DNA of 64,000 bases, from contig NW_026110542.1 of the NCBI RefSeq assembly GCF_024679095.1, forward strand, positions 38,258 to 102,257, read 5' to 3'. The notes beneath the pieces are model-generated. The model saw only the letters and a list, made by a program, of their open reading frames with translations. It did not search any database and had not been told where the DNA came from. Origin of the DNA: Eriocheir sinensis (Eukaryota; Arthropoda; Malacostraca; Decapoda; Varunidae). Positions 61,096 to 64,000 of the stretch are shown piece by piece (the first letter of the stretch is position 1; each line of letters begins with the position of its first letter). The position numbers and the translations under genes were made by a program.

Positions 61096-61667
61096 TTTTT
61101 CGCAGAGGGACTATACCCCAAACACTGCTAATTTGCCCGGAGTGTTGCTTTCAGGCCATGAACGGCTTCCTAATCCTTTTCTCAAGTATTAGATGAAATG
61201 CCTCTGGGAAAAAAAAAAAAGAATTAAAGCGGTTTTTTGTAAATCAAAATCACGGAAGATTTGAGAGTTATTTGCATATATTTCCGCCATTTTTTGTCTT
61301 AGAGCAATTCTGAGTGTACCATTCGATCTGTCGGAGTTTTCTGCACCGATTAGTACCTTTGCAAAAGTTCAGAGTAAAACTAAGCGAGAAATATCACTTT
61401 TTCCATACATGTCGACACAACACCCAACCCATGAATTGTAGTCTTTACTTCAACTCTTAACTCTGATTTCAATGACTTAGGCTTAATACGCATTACCTCG
61501 TACTTACGTTATGGCGTCCCTATGTTGACCGTGCAAGCTTTACGTACATCGGCCCCTGACAGGTATCCAGTTGATCGCGGCAACAAACCCCGCGTATGGC
61601 CACGTATGGGCCAAAAATCACATACGTGAGCATACGTGGGCTTGATACGTGAATGTGTGACCGAAGC

Positions 61668-62168
61668 TTGAGTTTGTCTTTCCCTTTGTGGACGTCCACC
61701 CAAACTGATTCTGAGTCGCCATTTGTTTGAACAGAGTTGTTAGCGGAACATTTAAGTGTGTCTTTAACATAAAGTGCCACCCCCCCTTCCCTTCTTCCCT
61801 TTCTATATTTGTGAAACATCTGATAACCATCTATTTCATACTCCGACATGAAGTTTTTGTTGGCAGTATCCACCCATGTTTCCGTGATAGCTATAATGTC
61901 GAATTTCTCGACACATGCTTTCCCCCTCAGTAGATCTATCTTGTTCCTGAGACTCCGACTGTTGGTGTAATAAGCCGTTAGCCCATCCTTTCTTACATCC
62001 TTTCGATTACTCCTGCGCTCCCTAGTCCCAGTCTGCAATGCATAGCCACTGATGACAGGCCCTCCCCCCTCGTCTACTCTAAAATATCCTGTAGGGTGCT
62101 AAGTGATCGCTCGAGGGAGTCTGCGAGGACCTCCACCCCCTGGAGCGACAGGTGCACCCCATCCTTGG
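61668..62168 (-). mobile_element. CR1-like LINE second copy, endonuclease segment
   Basis: Corresponds to 36736-37223 of the first copy. The frame 62038-61520 contains SRSLRNKIDLLRGKA, IIAITETWVDTANKNFM and DSESVWVDVHKGKDKL, the start of ORF2 endonuclease, before running into the DNA element. Confidence 0.88.
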
Positions 62169-62717
62169 ATTATGGAGTATGCATCTCACGTGTGGGGGGG
62201 CTCCACTCACACAGCTCTCTTGGACAGAGTGGAGTCTAAGGCTCTTCGTCTCATCAGCTCTCCTCCTCTTACTAATAGTCTTCTACCTCTTAAATTTCGC
62301 CGCCATGTTGCCTCTCTTTCTATCTTCTATCGATATTTTCATGCTGACTGCTCTTTCGAACTTGCAAACTGCATGCCTTCCCCCCTCCCGCGGCCTCGCC
62401 ACACACGACTTTCTACTCAAGCTCATTATCCCAGATCCCTTACGCAAGAGTTAACCAGCATCTTCACTCTTTCATCCCTCACGCTGGTAAACTTTGGAAC
62501 AATCTTCTTTCATATGTATTTCCTACTGCCTACAACTTGAACTCGTTCAAGAGGAGGGTATCAGGACACCTCTCCTCCCGAAATTGACCTATCTTTCGGC
62601 CACTTCTCTAACTCTTTTTTAGGAGCAGTGAGTATCGGGCTTTTTTTTTTTTTAGCATTTGTTACCTTTTTTTATGCCCTTGAACTGACTCCACTGCTGT
62701 AAAAAGAGAAAAAAATA
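62169..62717 (+). mobile_element. LINE A fragment inserted in CR1-like ORF1
   Basis: A 5'-truncated LINE A insertion, C-terminal region plus 3' UTR and an A-rich tail (TGTAAAAAGAGAAAAAAA). The CR1-like sequence on either side (CCATCCTTGG | ATACAAGGTGCC) joins as at 37213-37230 of the uninterrupted copy, so the target site is known. It contains no GTA repeat. Confidence 0.88.
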
Positions 62718-64000
62718 CAAGGTGCCTTTATCGTAGAAGAGGTCCCATTTATCCAGGAAAAGTCAACCATTTCGCTTACAGTGGGCCGCAAGCCTGCTGT
62801 TTACTGCTAAGGCTCTGGAAAGCCATCCCTCACCTACCCCCCTCCTCGGCAAAACACCACAAACGATTCCCTGAAGCGCAGAAATATCTCTTCGCTACCC
62901 ACTCTACCGATGTCATTACCCCCGAAACTGCAGAAGACGATAGGCTGTGTCCCCTCCCCTGCTAAAATTTCCTCCATCCTGTCAGATACGTGCTGTATGC
63001 CTGCCCTGGGAAAGCACACTCGAAGCTTTTTTTCCTTATCCCTTGAACAAAAGTACCTGTCAATGAACCTGACTTGACTGTCGCCCACCACCAGTACTTT
63101 CCTCTTTGAAACTGCGTCAGTAGACGAAAGGGAAGTCGCTACAGGAGGAAAGGGAGGAGCGGCAACAGGAGAGGAGGAGGAGGAGGAGGAGAAGGAGGAG
63201 GAGGAGGAGGAGGTGTGAGAAGGAGAAAGGAGGGGATGACGTCGAAGGGAAGGGGAGAGGAGGAGGTGGCTGAGGTGGCGGAGGAGGTGGTGGGGGAGGC
63301 GGGGGAGGAAGGGGAAGAGGGGGGAGGAGGAGGGAACAGGGGAGAAGGCGGAGGAGGTAGCGGCTGTGGAGGAGGGAGGGGGGGAGGCGAGAGGAAAGGG
63401 AGAGCAGGGAGAGGCGGAAGAGAGGGAAGAGGAGGCGGAAAGGGGAGAGGAACGGGTGGGGGCGAGTGAGAGGAGGGAGGGTGGGTGTGCGGCGGGCGAG
63501 GTGGACAAGGCAGAGGGGCCTTGGATGGGAGGAGGAGGGTGAGGAACACCCGCGAGTGGAAAAGGTGCTACACGTTGTTGTCAGGAGTCCTTCTCTCAAA
63601 ATTTCAATGTCCCGTGTCAACGCTTGAATTGCATCTTACAGCTGTCTGATGTTCCTTTCATCTTTCTTTGCCTTCATACAAAAGCGACATGAATCGATTG
63701 CCCCTTTGCTTGTTTTAACATACTGAGGTGCTTGTCGGCATCCGCATTCGACACAGCGTTTTAACGAGGTGGGCATTTTGCCTTTGTGAAACAAAACAAA
63801 GGGTCTCTGGGGAATTGCACCCACCGCGCGGCGGGGTAGATGCCGCGTCTGGAATTTCCGGTCCGTTCAAACAAAGAAAGAAAATCAGCCTGAAACAAGG
63901 ACCTCCTAGTACACTTCCTGGATAATAATTTGTAAATTATGTGTAGTAAAGTTAAGGAGCGTAGTAAAGATAGGAAGGAGTTGTATGTGCACCACAGTGA
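62718..64000 (-). mobile_element. CR1-like LINE second copy, ORF1 and 5' UTR
   Basis: Continues the second copy to the window edge. The frame 63508-62834 has the esterase start KVLVVGDSQVRFIDRYFCSR and SFGGNDIGRVGS, but a deletion near 62860 removes the part before the DxxH block. The zinc-finger start MPTSLKRCVECGCRQAPQYV lies at 63776. Homology to the first copy's 5' UTR reaches the last bases (GTGCACCACAGTGA). Confidence 0.85.
63160..63480. repeat. Purine-rich (GGA)n tract in CR1-like ORF1
   Basis: Equivalent of the tract at 37680-38280 in the first copy, but of different length and sequence. Confidence 0.88.

Larger units (their letters stand above)
58426..61667. mobile_element. DNA element splitting the CR1-like copy, superfamily unassigned
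   Basis: The flanks CCCTAGAATTA(T) and (TTGAG)TTTGTCTTTCCC join as in the uninterrupted copy at 36727-36745. The ends are inverted: GCCTTCGGTCATAT at 58426 and, inverted, GCTTCGGTCACAC at 61667. Related subterminal blocks follow (CACGTACGCCCACGCAT left; CACGTATGCTCACGTATG right, inverted). ACGTA motifs are dense at 58450-58800 and 61520-61660. No TSD can be stated with confidence. The interior contains two short ORFs of unknown nature and a very long pyrimidine tract. Confidence 0.7.

Noticed and set aside
59330..61196. Ser/Pro/Leu-rich proteins of up to 522 residues and Arg/Glu-rich antisense proteins
   Set aside because: Polypyrimidine DNA is stop-poor in all frames; only the first 100 or so residues of one frame (59330-59660) are outside the tract and even those are unrecognised.

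Overview
The window is a transposon-dense, microsatellite-rich piece of an animal nuclear genome, most likely a decapod crustacean such as a crab. That placement is an inference from three things: the abundance of one jockey/I-like LINE family, tRNA-derived SINEs and very long (ATT)n, (GTA)n, (CT)n and (AT)n arrays; a spliced ankyrin-repeat exon; and the absence of any prokaryotic operon structure. No intact rRNA or tRNA gene and no CRISPR array was seen.

Layout. 1-5.6 kb: a CR1-like LINE fragment, (GTA)n arrays, a nearly full-length but broken LINE (called LINE A here) and two 3' pieces of a second LINE family (LINE B). 6.9-13.2 kb: a long decayed LINE B copy with a Cys-rich N-terminus, reverse transcriptase (RT), CCHC knuckle and restriction-like endonuclease. 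It is split by a hAT element, which is itself split by a smaller hAT element with an exact 8-bp target-site duplication (TSD). 13.3-19.3 kb: a tRNA-derived SINE, a decayed zinc-knuckle ORF1, an inverted-repeat element and two LINE A copies. 19.3-20.1 kb: a foldback element. 20.2-21.6 kb: the only clear host gene sequence, an exon coding about 14 ankyrin repeats. 21.7-28 kb: a roughly 950-bp (ATT)n array, foldback elements, and a 2.9-kb hAT element with an exact 8-bp TSD and a ruined transposase. 30.4-33.1 kb: an old LINE A copy. 34.1-38.7 kb: a nearly complete CR1-like LINE with a zinc-finger/GDSL-esterase ORF1 and an intact RT ORF. 39.4-44.3 kb: a second CR1-like family, a foldback element with a TTA TSD, and a TTAA-type element inside a LINE fragment bracketed by (CT)n. 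46.5-52.5 kb: a Ty3/Gypsy element with an intact gag, a -1 frameshift site at the gag stop and a broken pol. 52.5-64 kb: a minus-strand series of Penelope-like element, LINE A and CR1-like LINE, the last split by a 3.2-kb DNA element and a LINE A fragment.

The most interesting pattern is that (GTA)n arrays sit at the junctions of four unrelated retroelement classes (LINE A, LINE B, Penelope-like, SINE). The two LTRs of the Gypsy element act as before/after views of one site: an AGTAGTA seed in one LTR is, in the other, an expanded (GTA)n array followed by the 3' end of a Penelope-like element. Most elements here are dead. The exceptions at ORF level are the Gypsy gag and the CR1-like RT. Several stretches carry single-base homopolymer deletions against sister copies, so some broken frames may be consensus errors. 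LINE A, B, C and D are labels used only in this annotation.
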